Shown here in pieces: positions 1 to 6,423 of a DNA stretch of 11,993 bases (the first letter of the stretch is position 1; every line of letters begins with the position of its first letter). Under the pieces are notes generated by a model. The model saw nothing but the letters and a program-made list of their open reading frames with translations. It searched no databases and was not told the origin of the DNA. The position numbers were made by a program, and so were the translations under genes. Source of the DNA: Spirochaetaceae bacterium (GTDB lineage Bacteria; Spirochaetota; Spirochaetia; DSM-27196; SKKC01); the NCBI GenBank assembly GCA_003554375.1, contig PWGF01000003.1, forward strand, positions 1 through 11,993. The letters run 5' to 3'.

Positions 1-854
1 CCGGCGCGGAGCGCCCCTGCCGTGGTCTCCACCGTGGCGATCTCGGCGCCGTCGGGCGAACAGCTCATCCCCGTTACGGCCGTGGCGAAGCGGAAGGATA
101 CCCCGCGCGCCGCCGCATCTTCGGCATAGGCGATTGTCACCTCAAAGGGGTTCACAACCCCCGCGCTCGGAAGCAAGAATCCGCCCCGATCCCCGTGCGT
201 CGCGTTGGGCTCGAGCGCCTCGATCTCCGCAGGGCTCACGTACCGGTAGTCCCCGTCGACTCTGTTCTTACGGCAGCGACGCTTCAGGAGTGGCACGAGG
301 AGGCGGTACCACCGCTTCTCGAACAGCAGGATCGAGCCCGGCCTCCTGAGCGCAAAGCCGAGCTCGCGCGCCGCCTTGGTGTACAGCCGATTCCCGCGCA
401 CGTTGTAGGCGGCCTTCTTCGTCCCCGGCTTGGGAGCGAAGCCGGGGTGGACCATTCCGTCGTTTCGACTGGAGGTGTGGACGGCAACGTCCTCCTCTTT
501 CTCGATGCACGCAATTCGCAGGTCCCAGGCGGCGAGCTCCCGCGCGATCGCGCAGCCGATGACCCCTGCCCCGATAATAACCGCATCGAAGGTCGCTCCG
601 TCGAGCTCCCGGCTCTGCGACGGCGGTACCGGCATCGGCGGCTCCTCCCGCCCGGGGACGGCGATGTCGTTCACCACGCCCCGAAAGCCGAATCGGGCGG
701 CCAAGAACCCCGCCGCAACGCGGTCATCCCACCCGGCCGCTTCTCCTTCAAGGACGCATGTGCCGTTCTCCGCCCGAGCGGTGCACTCCGGGAGGCCCGC
801 GCGTCGCAGTCTGCGGTTGAGGCGCCTAATGCCGCGGTCAGCGCGCCGTCTCAT
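1..854 (-). CDS. FAD-dependent oxidoreductase, GlpA/LhgO-like, with N-terminal BON-like extension (partial)
   Basis: An uninterrupted frame runs from ATG at 854 off the left edge (284 codons visible). The dinucleotide-binding motif GAGVIG lies at residues 95-100, and an acidic residue (E118, in IACIEKEED) sits at the end of the second beta strand where FAD ribose is bound. The following TSSRNDGMVHPGF and KPGTKKAAYNVRGNRL match the DAO / glycerol-3-phosphate dehydrogenase family. Residues 32-66 (VLEGEA...W...GFRGVVNDIAV) look like a BON domain placed before the FAD fold. The 854 ATG overlaps the regulator's TGA (ATGA), implying translational coupling. An internal ATG at 635 has a good Shine-Dalgarno (GGGAGGAG, about 6 nt away) and would give a protein without the extension. 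The electron donor is probably a 2-hydroxy acid or glycerol-3-phosphate; substrate unproven. The C-terminus is outside the window. Confidence 0.85.
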   Translation of the reverse strand, partial: MRRRADRGIRRLNRRLRRAGLPECTARAENGTCVLEGEAAGWDDRVAAGFLAARFGFRGVVNDIAVPGREEPPMPVPPSQSRELDGATFDAVIIGAGVIGCAIARELAAWDLRIACIEKEEDVAVHTSSRNDGMVHPGFAPKPGTKKAAYNVRGNRLYTKAARELGFALRRPGSILLFEKRWYRLLVPLLKRRCRKNRVDGDYRYVSPAEIEALEPNATHGDRGGFLLPSAGVVNPFEVTIAYAEDAAARGVSFRFATAVTGMSCSPDGAEIATVETTAGALRA

Positions 855-1591
855 TGCTTCGACTCCTCGCCGGACCAGCTTCCGTGCCAGTCGTAGGATT
901 CCACGTTACTCGTACGCGCCATGATCCGCCGCGCCGCGTGCGCGTCGCCCGCGCTGAGCGCTTGGAGTAGCTCACGGCGATTGCGACATACCGACTCGAA
1001 AATCGTTCGATCCTCGAAGAACCGTGTCAGGAGAATGAGGTAGAGCTCCTTGAAGGAGTTCATGAGCATCGCGTAGACCAGGTTTCCCGAGCCCAGAACG
1101 ACGGTGAAGTGAAAGCGGAAGTCCAGCCTGGCCTGAGCTTCAGCGTCGGAAGTGTCGGTAGCCTCGGACTCCGCCAGGATCTCGGCAAGGTCGCCAAGGG
1201 TCTCCTCGCTGGGATTCTCCGCGAGGCGGGCGGCCGCCTGCTGTTCCACGGCTACACGCAACTCCAAAAGCCCCTCGGTGAGCGCGGGCTCCAGGGCGCC
1301 CTGGTTGTGCCGCCACAGCGACGCCAAGAGCTCCGCCGAGCCCTGGAACCGGTAGTCATTGACGATGCACCCGTGGCGCGGTCTGAGCGTGACAAGGCCG
1401 CGCTTCTCCAGCTCCAGTATGGCGTCATGCACGACAGGGCGGGAAACACCCAGCTGCTGGGCAAGATCCCGCTCCGCCGGGAGCCGCGCTCCCGGCTGAA
1501 CCTTCCCCGAGAGGATCAGCTCCTCGATCTGCTGCTGCACTTGCTCTTTGAGGGATGTTGCTTCTACAGGGCGTAACAGGTCGGCCACCAT
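851..1591 (-). CDS. FadR-like GntR-family transcriptional regulator
   Basis: A 246-residue repressor or activator. The N-terminal winged helix-turn-helix occupies about residues 8-75, with the GntR signature LPAERDLAQQLGVSRPVVHDAI followed by LEKRGLVTLRPRHG. An all-helical effector domain follows. The hinge (DYRF.GSAELLASLWRHN) and C-terminal half (LDFRFHF..LGSGNLVYAMLMNSFKELY) resemble E. coli FadR more than the usual metal-binding FCD domain: the first Asp and His are kept, but the later His positions are Asn/Arg and Thr, so a metal site is doubtful. I chose ATG 1591 (GGAG about 8 nt upstream) over in-frame GTG 1636, because the latter lies inside a perfect palindromic operator. It is followed, with a 4-nt overlap, by the flavoenzyme it presumably controls. 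Effector unknown; an acyl-CoA or organic acid is possible. Confidence 0.88.
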   Translation of the reverse strand: MVADLLRPVEATSLKEQVQQQIEELILSGKVQPGARLPAERDLAQQLGVSRPVVHDAILELEKRGLVTLRPRHGCIVNDYRFQGSAELLASLWRHNQGALEPALTEGLLELRVAVEQQAAARLAENPSEETLGDLAEILAESEATDTSDAEAQARLDFRFHFTVVLGSGNLVYAMLMNSFKELYLILLTRFFEDRTIFESVCRNRRELLQALSAGDAHAARRIMARTSNVESYDWHGSWSGEESKQ

Positions 1592-1620
1592 CGGCAGGGC
1601 TCCGTCGGCATTTCGGTGTG

Positions 1621-1639
1621 CTGGTGGTATTACCACCAG
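1621..1639. promoter_or_regulatory. Putative FadR-type operator
   Basis: Perfect 9-1-9 palindrome CTGGTGGTATTACCACCAG with the core TGGTATTACCA (1625-1635), which fits the TGGTNNNACCA consensus of FadR-subfamily GntR regulators. It lies immediately downstream of the predicted -10 box and around the start of transcription of the regulator gene, the usual place for autorepression. Binding by the neighbouring regulator is inferred. Confidence 0.72.
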
Positions 1640-1647
1640 CCATACTC

Positions 1648-1676
1648 ATGCTACACCCGCCTATGTCCCCCGTCAA
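1648..1676 (-). promoter_or_regulatory. Sigma70-like promoter of the FadR-like regulator and flavoenzyme
   Basis: On the minus strand, TTGACG (1676-1671) and TAGCAT (1653-1648) are separated by exactly 17 bp. The predicted transcription start near 1641 abuts the 19-bp palindrome at 1621-1639, so a bound regulator would block initiation or early elongation. Confidence 0.6.
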
Positions 1677-1750
1677 CCAAAGAACTCAAGGGGCGCGCGA
1701 AGCCGGGGCGACGGGACGTCGGAACCGTCTCGCCGTGGTGCCGGCGCTGA

Positions 1751-1822
1751 GAGGCCTTCCGGCTGACCCGCGGGGCGGTAAACGGCCGGTCTATGTCCCA
1801 CAAAGAGATTGTTCACAGCATC
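1751..1822 (+). pseudogene. Orphan fragment of a metallopeptidase paralogue
   Basis: This 72-bp segment translates to a 24-residue peptide (EAFRLTRGAVNGR... through ...HKEIVHSI). It aligns without gaps to 10315-10386 of the metallopeptidase gene in this same window: about 55 of 72 bases and 16 of 24 residues identical, including the shared blocks AVNGR and IVHSI. A stop codon directly precedes it (1748-1750), and the similarity ends before the HEVAH active site. It is a relic of a second copy or a rearranged piece, not a functional gene. Confidence 0.6.
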
Positions 1823-1834
1823 GCATGCTTGCCG

Positions 1835-1863
1835 TTGACACCGCCGAGAAATCGGGGTAATGT
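1835..1863 (+). promoter_or_regulatory. Predicted promoter of the rpiR-type regulator/transport operon
   Basis: A perfect TTGACA at 1835-1840, a 17-bp spacer and a weaker TAATGT at 1858-1863 form a sigma70-like promoter. The -10 runs into the first imperfect palindrome (1861-1879), and transcription would start near 1870, leaving a leader of about 180 nt before the ATG at 2052. Confidence 0.5.
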
Positions 1864-1910
1864 AGTTGTAACAACTGCGTATTTGTAGCATATGTAGTTG
1901 CGGCAACGTC
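1861..1910 (+). promoter_or_regulatory. Tandem operator candidates upstream of the RpiR regulator
   Basis: Two copies of TGTAGTTG (1861-1868 and 1893-1900) each begin a small palindrome: AGTTG-TAA-CAACT (1864-1876) and GTTG-CGG-CAAC (1897-1907). Their centres are 32 bp apart, about three helical turns, so a dimer of dimers could bind one face. A third half site TGTAG sits at 1884-1888. The position over -10/+1 suits repression by the RpiR protein encoded next; that link is inferred. Confidence 0.5.
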
Positions 1911-1966
1911 CCTCCGCAAAATGTACGTGCCGAAAGCTGACGTTGCTGGCAGCAGCAAGGAAGGAG

Positions 1967-1992
1967 CTCCCGGGGGGATAGTCGCCCGGGAG
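1967..1992 (+). other. Leader stem-loop before the RpiR regulator
   Basis: CTCCCGGG (1967-1974) and CCCGGGAG (1985-1992) pair perfectly (8 bp) around a 10-nt loop, inside the predicted 5' leader. No uridine run follows, so it is not a classical terminator. It may affect leader stability or simply reflect high GC. Confidence 0.35.
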
Positions 1993-2051
1993 GTACCCCC
2001 GTGCCGGTTCCGTTCCGAGGAAGAGCCGCTTGGCTTCCCAGGAAGGCGGTG

Positions 2052-2924
2052 ATGGAAGTACTTGCCCGCATCAACAGTCGGTTTGCCTCCCTGAGTCCCT
2101 CCGAGCAGCGCGTTGCAAGCTACGTGCAGAGTCATGCCGACGAAATCGTCACGCTCTCTCTAGGCGCGCTGGCTTCGCGGTGCGATACCAGCGACGCAAC
2201 GGTGGTTCGATTCTGCCGCTCCCTCGGCTACTCGGGCTTCCAGGACATGAAATCAACATTCATCCCGGAGCTCCTCCGTCGTGGGACCAGTTCGCACCCT
2301 GAACTCCAGGGGAACGATCCGGGTGCGGCGTACTACACCCGACTCGTGGAGGATGTCAGGCAGACCATTCAGCTGAGCCCCGCCTCCACGATGGTCACCG
2401 TTGCCCGCACCATTGCGAACAGCCGCCGCAATGTCCTGATCGGACTTGCAGGCTCGGCCGGCGTGGCACGGATCTTCGGTGACTCGTTGTCGAGCATCGG
2501 GCTGACGGCAATCTGTCTATCCGACCGTGTTGAGATCGAGCGAATGTGCGAAAGCTTGGGGCCTGGCGATGTTGTCTTTGGGATCTCGCATTCCGGGGAG
2601 ACGCCGGAGGTCTACGACGGAGTCGGAAGGGGGAGATCTCGCGGCGCCACCGCAGTGGGTATGACGAACTACTCTCCGTCATCGCTTGCAGGCCGGGCGG
2701 AACACGTTCTTCTGACCTCTGCTGCAGAGAACCTGCTGGGCAGCTACTCCTGTCATCCACGCGTGCTCGAGCTGGTCGTCTTGGAGCTCTTGTGCGCGCG
2801 CATCGCCGACCAACTGCGCAAAGAGGCTGCAACCCCGGTGACGGAGAGCACGTCCGCCGGCGCGCGGAACGCGCAAGCCCCTGGCAATAGGGAAGGAGGT
2901 GAAGAGAAGCTCGGAGGTCGGTGA
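2052..2924 (+). CDS. RpiR/MurR-family transcriptional regulator with SIS domain
   Basis: A 290-residue sugar-phosphate sensing regulator. The N-terminal HTH-6 domain (about 1-75) carries the family pattern LSPSEQRVASYV...LALASRC-like helix, then TSDATVVRFCRSLGYSGFQDMK. The SIS domain (about 110-255) shows VLIGLAGSAGVARIF, the acidic D158 region, and the phosphosugar loop GISHSGETPEV (177-187), ending in a helical VLELVVLELL segment. ATG 2052 is preferred because AGGAAGG lies about 6 nt upstream; a GTG at 2001 would add 17 unmatched residues. The tail after about 260 is low-complexity. It heads the transport operon, 80 nt before the solute-binding protein gene, and probably responds to a phosphorylated form of the imported compound. 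Confidence 0.92.
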   Translation: MEVLARINSRFASLSPSEQRVASYVQSHADEIVTLSLGALASRCDTSDATVVRFCRSLGYSGFQDMKSTFIPELLRRGTSSHPELQGNDPGAAYYTRLVEDVRQTIQLSPASTMVTVARTIANSRRNVLIGLAGSAGVARIFGDSLSSIGLTAICLSDRVEIERMCESLGPGDVVFGISHSGETPEVYDGVGRGRSRGATAVGMTNYSPSSLAGRAEHVLLTSAAENLLGSYSCHPRVLELVVLELLCARIADQLRKEAATPVTESTSAGARNAQAPGNREGGEEKLGGR

Positions 2925-2963
2925 ACCAGAGTTGGCAGGCACCCGTTGCCTGAATTCGATCAA

Positions 2964-2982
2964 GTTGGGCCGAACGCCCAAC
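2964..2982 (+). other. Intercistronic hairpin before the solute-binding protein gene
   Basis: GTTGGGC and GCCCAAC form a perfect 7-bp stem with a 5-nt loop, 8 nt upstream of the AAGGAGG ribosome binding site (2991-2997). No T-run follows. Such stems often mark processing points that leave the binding-protein message more abundant than the regulator message; the role here is inferred. Confidence 0.45.
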
Positions 2983-3004
2983 AAACTCCAAAGGAGGAGA
3001 CGGT

Positions 3005-4273
3005 ATGAAACGGGCACTTATGTGCGTCATGGTGCTTGTGTTCTGCGCGGCCTCGCTCTTTGGCGGGGCACAACCGGAAGTAGACGAGCCGGTCGCGGTG
3101 GACTTCTACTATGCGCTCGGAGGAGTCCTCGGTGAGCTCGTCGAAGAGCTGGTAGCGGAATACAACGAGATGCAGGACGAGGTGGTGGTAAACGCGAGTT
3201 TCCACGGGACCTACGCGGAAACGGCGAACAAAGTCATGGCGGACCTCGCCGGCCGGAACCACCCCCACTTAGCGATGGTATCGCTCGGCAACGTCCCCCA
3301 GTTCCTGGATGTCGAGGGATTGGTCGTGGACATGAACCAGTTCGTAGACGAGCCCGAATTCGACGTCGACGACGTCATCCCGGCGCTTCGAGAAGCGGGC
3401 ACCTTCGACGGCCGGTTCATCGCGATGCCTACCAACACGAGTACCCAGCTGTTCTACTACAACAAGGACATGTTCGAAGAAGTCGGGCTTGATCCGGACA
3501 ACCCGCCCGCAACGTGGGAGGAGTTTCGCGACGCCGCACAGATAATCTCCGATCACGGAGACGGCGATTACTACGGCTTCGCCGCGTTCGGCACCCCCTT
3601 TGAGCATTGGCTTCTGGAGTACTTCTTCTGGGCCGCCGGCGGAGACATTCTGGACGGAACACAGGGACAGCCGGTAATCGATTCTCCAGGATCAATCGAG
3701 GCGTTCGAGTTCCTCAACACCCTTGTCAATGTAGACGAGAGCTCCGTGTTGGTGCCGTACGGCGATTCCCTTGATCTCTTCGGTGCGGGACAAGCGGGCA
3801 TGCTCATTGCATCCACCGGTTCGCTCGGAGAGCTCCGCGCCCGGGCGGACTTCGAAATCGGTACCGCCCCCAACCCCGCAGGGCCGGAGCGGGCCGTAAC
3901 GTCGATGGGCGGAGGCTTTCTCATGATGTTTGACCACGGCGAGGCTGAAAATCAGGCCGCTTGGGACTTCGTCCGTTACATGGTCAATACGGAAAACACC
4001 GCCCGCATGAACATCGAAACCGGCTACATGCCGATCCGGTTCTCGGCCGCGGAGACCGAACAGCTGCAAGAGTTCTGGGAGCAGACGCCTCAGGCGCGGG
4101 CGGCGATCGACGGTCTGCCCGGCGCACGGGCTCGGTATACTCACACCGCTCTGACCGAGATGCACGATATACTTGCGCGAGCGGTGGACAATGCGATTCT
4201 GGAGCAGAACGTAACGCCGGAGCAGGCGCTCCGTACGGCGCAGCGGGAGGCAGTTGAAGCCGTAGGCCGCTAA
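3005..4273 (+). CDS. ABC transporter solute-binding protein, family 1, UgpB-like
   Basis: A 422-residue exported ligand-capture subunit. Residues 1-20 form a signal peptide (KR, then a hydrophobic stretch ending ASLFGGAQ); C14 lies inside the hydrophobic stretch rather than in a clear lipobox, so a lipid anchor is uncertain. The SBP_bac family pattern is clear: STQLFYYNKDMFEEVGLDP.NPPATWEEF (146-174), ASTGSL (269-274), GGGFLMM (302-308), TGYMPI (339-344). These resemble E. coli UgpB, which binds glycerol-3-phosphate. By hand alignment Tyr70, Ser146, the Ser269/273 region, Gly303 and Tyr341 match its ligand residues, but the Glu and Arg positions appear as Leu94 and His387, so the ligand may differ. 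The start is certain: AAGGAGG is 7 nt upstream. It supplies the two permeases downstream. Confidence 0.93.
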   Translation: MKRALMCVMVLVFCAASLFGGAQPEVDEPVAVDFYYALGGVLGELVEELVAEYNEMQDEVVVNASFHGTYAETANKVMADLAGRNHPHLAMVSLGNVPQFLDVEGLVVDMNQFVDEPEFDVDDVIPALREAGTFDGRFIAMPTNTSTQLFYYNKDMFEEVGLDPDNPPATWEEFRDAAQIISDHGDGDYYGFAAFGTPFEHWLLEYFFWAAGGDILDGTQGQPVIDSPGSIEAFEFLNTLVNVDESSVLVPYGDSLDLFGAGQAGMLIASTGSLGELRARADFEIGTAPNPAGPERAVTSMGGGFLMMFDHGEAENQAAWDFVRYMVNTENTARMNIETGYMPIRFSAAETEQLQEFWEQTPQARAAIDGLPGARARYTHTALTEMHDILARAVDNAILEQNVTPEQALRTAQREAVEAVGR

Positions 4274-4297
4274 CATGCAGACCAGTAGTACGGGGTG

Positions 4298-4314
4298 GGC
4301 TCCGACGAGGAGCC
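4298..4314 (+). other. Intercistronic hairpin 1 after the solute-binding protein gene
   Basis: GGCTCC-GACGA-GGAGCC, a perfect 6-bp stem starting 25 nt after the stop codon. There is no T-run. It is the first of two hairpins in the 295-bp gene-free gap 4274-4568, where I see no credible coding frame. Confidence 0.4.
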
Positions 4315-4371
4315 AAACGCAGCGAACCATGGTCTGAACGCCCGGGGGCCTCCCGCTCCACCCCTCTCCAT

Positions 4372-4403
4372 CCGTCGCGGTGCCGTGAATGGGGCCGCGA
4401 CGG
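4372..4403 (+). other. Intercistronic hairpin 2 (strong stem) before the permease genes
   Basis: CCGTCGCGG (4372-4380) and CCGCGACGG (4395-4403) form a perfect 9-bp GC-rich stem with a 14-nt loop. No T-run follows, and the downstream permease lacks an obvious promoter, so read-through with differential mRNA stability is more likely than full termination. Binding-protein/permease junctions often carry such stems. Confidence 0.5.
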
Positions 4404-4568
4404 CATGGGGTAGGTCCGGATCCGACGCACGCTTCTTGCACAGGAGCCGAGGGCAAAGAGGGCTCACGGAGATCGGCATCAACGTAATCGCGGTACGGGA
4501 ATGATGCCGGCAGGAGCAGCTTAACCAGGACGCAGTGGACGTCGAAGCGCGATAGACGGAGTACACAG

Positions 4569-5471
4569 GTGCGGACACGAGTACAGCATATTCTCGGGAA
4601 AGATGTCGGGGCGGCAGCGGCATTTCTGATGCCTGCGATGGTCATTCTTGGACTGTTCGTCTTTCTGCCGCTTGCGCGCTCGGTCTTTCTTTCGTTCACC
4701 AGATGGAACCTGCTCGTCGGCCCGGAGTGGATCGGCTTGGCTCACTACCGGCGCCTCTTCACAAGCGCTCGGTTCTGGACGGCGTTTCGGGTCACGGCAC
4801 TCTTCACCGTGTTCTCGGTTGGTCTCACGATGTTCTTCGGGCTGTTGCTGGCTCTCCTCATTGACGGGGTGGGAATGCGGGCGGGACGCGTGTATCAGAC
4901 CGTGTTCTTCTTGCCTACCATGATCTCGTTGGTGATTCTCGCCGCCGTGTGGCTGTACGTACTGCAACCACAGATCGGCCCGGCAAATGCGCTTCTTGAA
5001 AGCATCGGCCTTCCGAGGATCGGCTGGCTGCGCAGTTCCCAATGGGCCCTCCCCTCCATCATCGGAATGAACGTATGGCGCAACGCCGGATATACGATGA
5101 TCATCTTCCTCGCCGGGATGCAAGCGATTCCAGAGCAGTTGTACGAAGTGGCAAAGATGGACGGAGCAAGTCTCATGCGGCGCATACGCTCGGTGACGAT
5201 CCCGTTGCTTGGACCGACCACCCTTTTCGTATTCGTCGTTTCAGTCATTCGCTCGTTTCTCGTTTTCACCGAGGTGCAAGTGCTCACCGGCGGCGGACCG
5301 GGCGACAGCACGTTGGTGATGGTGTACTACATTTGGCAGGAGGGATTCCGATACTACCGGGCCGGATCGGCGTCTGCGATTGCGACGTTCTTCTTCGTCT
5401 TTGTGCTTATCCTTTCGATCGCACAAATGAAGCTGTCCGAACGGCGAACGCACTACATGGGGGTGAAATAG
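4569..5471 (+). CDS. ABC transporter permease, UgpA/MalF-type
   Basis: A 300-residue inner-membrane subunit of a carbohydrate (CUT1) ABC importer. Six hydrophobic segments are visible, the first at about 16-38 and the last at about 269-286. The EAA loop that contacts the ATPase is EQLYEVAKMDGASLMRRIRSVTIP (about 189-212), with the conserved G of MDGA. TGGGPGDST (240-248) is a typical UgpA/MalF-class motif. The start is GTG 4569, with ACGGAG 7 nt upstream (4556-4561). It is separated from the binding protein by a 295-bp hairpin-containing gap but lies 2 nt from the second permease, with which it should form the heterodimeric channel. Confidence 0.93.
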   Translation: MRTRVQHILGKDVGAAAAFLMPAMVILGLFVFLPLARSVFLSFTRWNLLVGPEWIGLAHYRRLFTSARFWTAFRVTALFTVFSVGLTMFFGLLLALLIDGVGMRAGRVYQTVFFLPTMISLVILAAVWLYVLQPQIGPANALLESIGLPRIGWLRSSQWALPSIIGMNVWRNAGYTMIIFLAGMQAIPEQLYEVAKMDGASLMRRIRSVTIPLLGPTTLFVFVVSVIRSFLVFTEVQVLTGGGPGDSTLVMVYYIWQEGFRYYRAGSASAIATFFFVFVLILSIAQMKLSERRTHYMGVK

Positions 5472-5473
5472 CG

Positions 5474-6415
5474 ATGTGTGCCGGGAGTCTTGCAAAGCAC
5501 CTCGACAAGAAGCCCCTGCAGGAAAGCGGGAGTCGTGGCGAAGCGAACGAGCGATCAGTCTCCAATTGGCTGAGGCGCCTGTATCGGAGCTCCGGAAGTC
5601 GCAAGCACACGGTTGTCCTACACGCGATACTCTTAGCCGGCGCGTGTATCATCGCCTATCCACTTCTCTGGGGCGTCTTCACCGCATTCAAGCCGATCGG
5701 CGAAATCGTGGTCTTCCCACCGGAGCTATTGCCGAGCCGCTTCACCCTCGACAGTTTCCGGCGAGCGTTTGCGTTCCAGCCTATCGGGCTGTTCGTACGC
5801 AACAGCGTAATACAATCCGGTGCCATTACTCTGGGTCAACTCGTAACGGCCACCTGCGCGGCATACGCGTTTGCCCGATTGGAGTTCCGCGGCCGGAACC
5901 TGCTTTTCTACATCACCCTTGCCAGTATGATGATCCCGATCCAAGTCATAATGGTCCCGTTGTACGGGTTCGTGACCTCGCTGGGATGGTCGAATACCTT
6001 CATGGGCCTCACGGTGCCCTTCTTGGCTCACGGGTTCAGCATCTTTCTGATGCGACAGGCCTTTCTCAACATCCCACGCGATATCGAGGAGGCTGCCGTC
6101 ATAGACGGATGTGGACGCATCCGCGTTCTGTGGCACGTACTGATTCCATCGTCACGCGCTTCGGTGGGTGCCGCGGCAATCTTCACAGCCGTGTATCACT
6201 GGAACACATACATCTGGCCGCTTCTGATCACCAGCACCTCGGCTACCCGAACCGTACAGCCGGGGCTGGCGATGTTCATCGAGATCGAGGCGGGGACCGA
6301 CATGGGACGCTTGATGGCCGCCGCGATCGTCGTAGCCCTTCCCACGGTAGTCGCTTTTCTCATGGGCCAACGCAGCTTTGTACGCGGCGTGACGATGAGC
6401 GGAATAAAGGGGTAG
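5474..6415 (+). CDS. ABC transporter permease, UgpE/MalG-type
   Basis: A 313-residue partner permease. The N-terminal 45 residues are hydrophilic, longer than usual for the family; then come six membrane segments beginning at about 47-70 (VVLHAILLAGACIIAYPLLW). The EAA loop is DIEEAAVIDGCGRIRVLWHVLIP (about 203-225), and MMIPIQVIMVPLYG (152-165) and YHWNTYIWPLL (241-251) are typical MalG/UgpE motifs. ATG 5474 follows the previous stop by 2 nt and has GGGGGTGA about 8 nt upstream. The same frame stays open back to 5042, inside the first permease gene, but that part is an out-of-frame shadow. Translation is probably coupled on both sides: the next start lies 8 nt after its stop. Confidence 0.93.
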   Translation: MCAGSLAKHLDKKPLQESGSRGEANERSVSNWLRRLYRSSGSRKHTVVLHAILLAGACIIAYPLLWGVFTAFKPIGEIVVFPPELLPSRFTLDSFRRAFAFQPIGLFVRNSVIQSGAITLGQLVTATCAAYAFARLEFRGRNLLFYITLASMMIPIQVIMVPLYGFVTSLGWSNTFMGLTVPFLAHGFSIFLMRQAFLNIPRDIEEAAVIDGCGRIRVLWHVLIPSSRASVGAAAIFTAVYHWNTYIWPLLITSTSATRTVQPGLAMFIEIEAGTDMGRLMAAAIVVALPTVVAFLMGQRSFVRGVTMSGIKG

Positions 6416-6423
6416 GAGAATCC

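Noticed and set aside
2899..3135. Short open frame starting GTG 2899 next to AAGGAGG.
   Set aside because: The purine-rich stretch is inside the end of the RpiR gene and too close to that GTG; the frame overlaps the solute-binding protein gene and is low-complexity.
3692..4699. A 335-codon open frame on the minus strand.
   Set aside because: It covers the binding-protein gene and the gap after it in antisense, with no recognisable domain.
5042..5473. Upstream extension of the second permease frame, which stays open through the first permease gene.
   Set aside because: It is out of frame with the clear UgpA-type permease and has no family pattern; the real start at 5474 has a ribosome binding site and follows the previous stop by 2 nt.
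5476..6423. Long upstream extension of the fusion-protein frame across the second permease.
   Set aside because: The translation there is Arg/His-rich noise opposite real permease coding sequence. GTG 6424 with TAGGAG upstream and the start of the phosphoesterase fold fix the beginning.
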